From: Symbiodinium natans | Taxonomy: Eukaryota; Sar; Dinophyceae; Suessiales; Symbiodiniaceae | Length of the DNA stretch: 20,000 nt | Direction of reading: 5' to 3' | Assembly (NCBI GenBank): GCA_905221605.1 | Contig: CAJNDS010002377.1 | Span: 60,001 to 80,000, forward strand | Shown here: piece after piece, positions 18,661-20,000 of the stretch | How positions within the stretch are numbered: the stretch's first letter is position 1 | Layout: the number at the start of each line of letters is the position of its first letter | Made by a program: the position numbers and the translations under genes | Notes under the pieces: generated by a model | What the model was told of the DNA's origin: nothing | Database searches by the model: none | The model's input: the letters and a program-made list of their open reading frames with translations, nothing else

Positions 18661-19177
18661 CTTGCTGGACGATGGGTGTCAGCAAAATACAAAAGAGCCG
18701 GCCCGGTCCCAAGTCCGGGGTACGCAGATGCCTCTACAACCTGCTCAAGATTCAAGACCTAGTTTGGTCTGCGTATGGTGTGAAGGTTCCGGTCCTGTCC
18801 GCAGGGGCCGGGGGAAGCGAGACGCAACAAACCTCAACAGAAACTCAAGCGTTGAAGCAATGCGGAACACAGCATATATATGGGCAACATGGGCAAGATC
18901 TCACCCAGGACGTGTGACAGTCGTTATGACTGGGCCCTTAGTCTTGAAACCAGGGCATCTGTGTGTGCCGATTCTTCGGCCACAGGAATTCCAATCAGGA
19001 TACGACAATGTGTGGAATTGCTCTGATGTCCAAACTCATGGAGCTCTCACCTTCAAACGCAATAACTGGAAGGAGATGTGGCGACATTCGTTGTGGACTG
19101 TTGGCTCCTGTTCCCCACGTAGCCGTATCGGGAATCTGTGGGTTGGCCCGTGGCTAGTTCGGGGGCAACTTGCGTGA
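18371..19177 (+). CDS. Longest non-repetitive open frame, unknown product
   Basis: Open for about 268 codons from just after the TGA at 18368-18370 to the stop ending at 19177. The first in-frame ATG at 18536 gives about 213 residues. The N-terminal third is the coding-like repeat (KVLLGPWLVQNGPIVRSRC; SNGGLLCSRKTGSC). The middle and C-terminal parts (for example ALTFKRNNWKEMWRHSLW) are unique. No known domain, signal peptide or membrane helix is evident. The minus strand is also open over 19358-19053 (with CKTCGQLGC) and over 19135-18995 (LLPVIAFEGESSMSLDI, starting after CCCACAG, a possible acceptor), so an antisense gene is a real alternative. I call the plus frame on length and on frame conservation with the upstream repeat copies. 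Confidence 0.3.
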   Translation, partial: RRSDAGQEGLSSSCRRSCARVNPKPKVLLGPWLVQNGPIVRSRCVAQFAKRPLCRMATLYSWVMQGMSNGGLLCSRKTGSCRRRSDAGQEVFSSKWCLLDDGCQQNTKEPARSQVRGTQMPLQPAQDSRPSLVCVWCEGSGPVRRGRGKRDATNLNRNSSVEAMRNTAYIWATWARSHPGRVTVVMTGPLVLKPGHLCVPILRPQEFQSGYDNVWNCSDVQTHGALTFKRNNWKEMWRHSLWTVGSCSPRSRIGNLWVGPWLVRGQLA

Positions 19178-19465
19178 TGCGACGAGTCACTGTAGTTCCG
19201 AACTCTCCACGGTGGTCCTCAACTGATTGCTTGAGTGCGGTACATCCTAGCTGACCACATGTTTTGCACCTGTGCTTGTATAGTTCATGTACTGTCCGTG
19301 GGTGTGATTGGCGGTTGCAGGCTTTTCGTAGCGGATCACCTGCCTTTTCTTCTCTCATGATCTCTCATGTTGTAACGGAAATCCGTTGGCGCTCTTGAAG
19401 AGTGCCACTAGGCTGTACGCTAAGCTGTGGATCGAGACTGCGGCTGCGTCTGGAATGGAATGGAA
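19178..19465. other. Spacer; minus-strand frame possible
   Basis: No plus-strand gene. The minus strand is open (19358-19053), with a Cys pair motif CKTCGQLGC at about 19265-19240 that superficially resembles a zinc ribbon or knuckle but lacks the further spaced Cys/His needed to name one. Confidence 0.25.
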
Positions 19466-19534
<69 letters not shown>

Positions 19535-19570
19535 GAGTAGGAGTAGGAGTAGGAGTAGGAGTAGGAGTAG

Positions 19571-19633
<63 letters not shown>

Positions 19634-19748
19634 CAGTCGTCTTCGTAGTAGTAGTAGTAGCAGTAGCAGTAGCAGTAGCAGTAGTAGTAGTAGTAGTAGT
19701 AGTAATAATAATAGTAGTAGTAGTAGCAGTAGTAGTAGTAGTAGCAGC
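19466..19748 (+). repeat. (TAG)n microsatellite with GGAGTA hexamer core
   Basis: (TAG)n from 19466, a block of about seven GGAGTA units at 19532-19574, (TAG)n to about 19632, a short interruption with CGTCTTCG (19637-19645), then TAG/AGC mixtures to 19748. It belongs to the same motif family as 15780-17757. Ser/Arg, Val/Gly and Leu runs in the frames are artefacts. Confidence 0.95.
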
Positions 19749-19751
19749 AAA

Positions 19752-20000
19752 TTAAAGTAAAGCAAAGTAAAGTAAAGCTAGTAAAGTAAAGTAAAGTAAA
19801 GTAAAGTAAAGTAAAGTAAAGCTAAGTAAGGTTAAGTAAAGCAAAGCAAAAGCAAAGCAAAGCAAAGCAAAGCGAAGGAAAGTAAGGCAAAGTAAAGAAA
19901 AGTACCGTCAAGCAAAGAGAAACAAAGCAAGCAAAGCAAAGCAAAGCCAAGCAAAGTAACGTAACGTAAAGTAAAGGTAAGGTAAGGTAAAGTAAAGTAA
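19752..20000 (+). repeat. (GTAAA)n / (GCAAA)n pentanucleotide array to the window edge
   Basis: Pentamer GTAAA with GCAAA, GTAAG and GTAAC variants, continuous from about 19752 to the end. It follows directly on the trinucleotide array. No open frame of note. Confidence 0.93.

Noticed and set aside
19053-19358. Minus-strand frame with CKTCGQLGC as a zinc-binding protein
   Set aside because: Only one Cys cluster is visible; no full zinc knuckle, ribbon or finger spacing, and a plus-strand frame overlaps it.

Overview
Nuclear-type eukaryotic DNA, most likely from a protist or alga. The bases for this are the plant/alveolate telomere heptamer TTTAGGG/CCCTAAA scattered through almost the whole window, very long trinucleotide microsatellites, the lack of any bacterial gene layout (no long adjacent ORFs, ribosome binding sites or operons), and short protein-like stretches that end at AG/GT-type junctions or at frame breaks. 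I cannot name the species. Dinoflagellates, chromerids and several green-algal lineages share this telomere type. No rRNA, tRNA, CRISPR array or recognisable conserved protein family was found.

Layout. 1-2990: gene-poor, with a G-run tandem repeat (1650-2275) interleaved with a degenerate ~60-bp repeat (1800-2000). 3027-3864: minus-strand coding-like remnants, including a charged coiled-coil-like stretch broken by a 71-bp duplication. 4020-6240: degenerate telomere-heptamer patches and a 52-bp tandem duplication. 7237-9333: two diverged minus-strand copies of one unrecognised coding-like sequence, frame-conserved over about 40 residues. 9773-12130: a (TA)n tract, then an AT-rich ~2.2-kb block bounded by inverted repeats (candidate mobile element) that holds three sets of internal repeats and a ~300-nt hairpin. 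12480-13740: a degenerate telomere-like satellite. 13737-14320: a nested palindrome of about 480 bp. 15088-15780: fragments of a probable minus-strand intron-containing gene. 15780-17757: about 2 kb of interrupted microsatellite. 17824-19177: plus-strand coding-like sequence with a degenerate tandem repeat. 19466-20000: further microsatellites, (TAG)n then (GTAAA)n.

Most ATG-to-stop frames here are probably not genes. Many come from microsatellites, palindromes or antisense of coding-like DNA. Gene calls are therefore tentative. The strongest observations are structural: the inverted-repeat-bounded AT-rich block, the nested palindrome, the A/T-rich foldback and the telomere-like satellite. 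No functional pathway can be assembled from this window.
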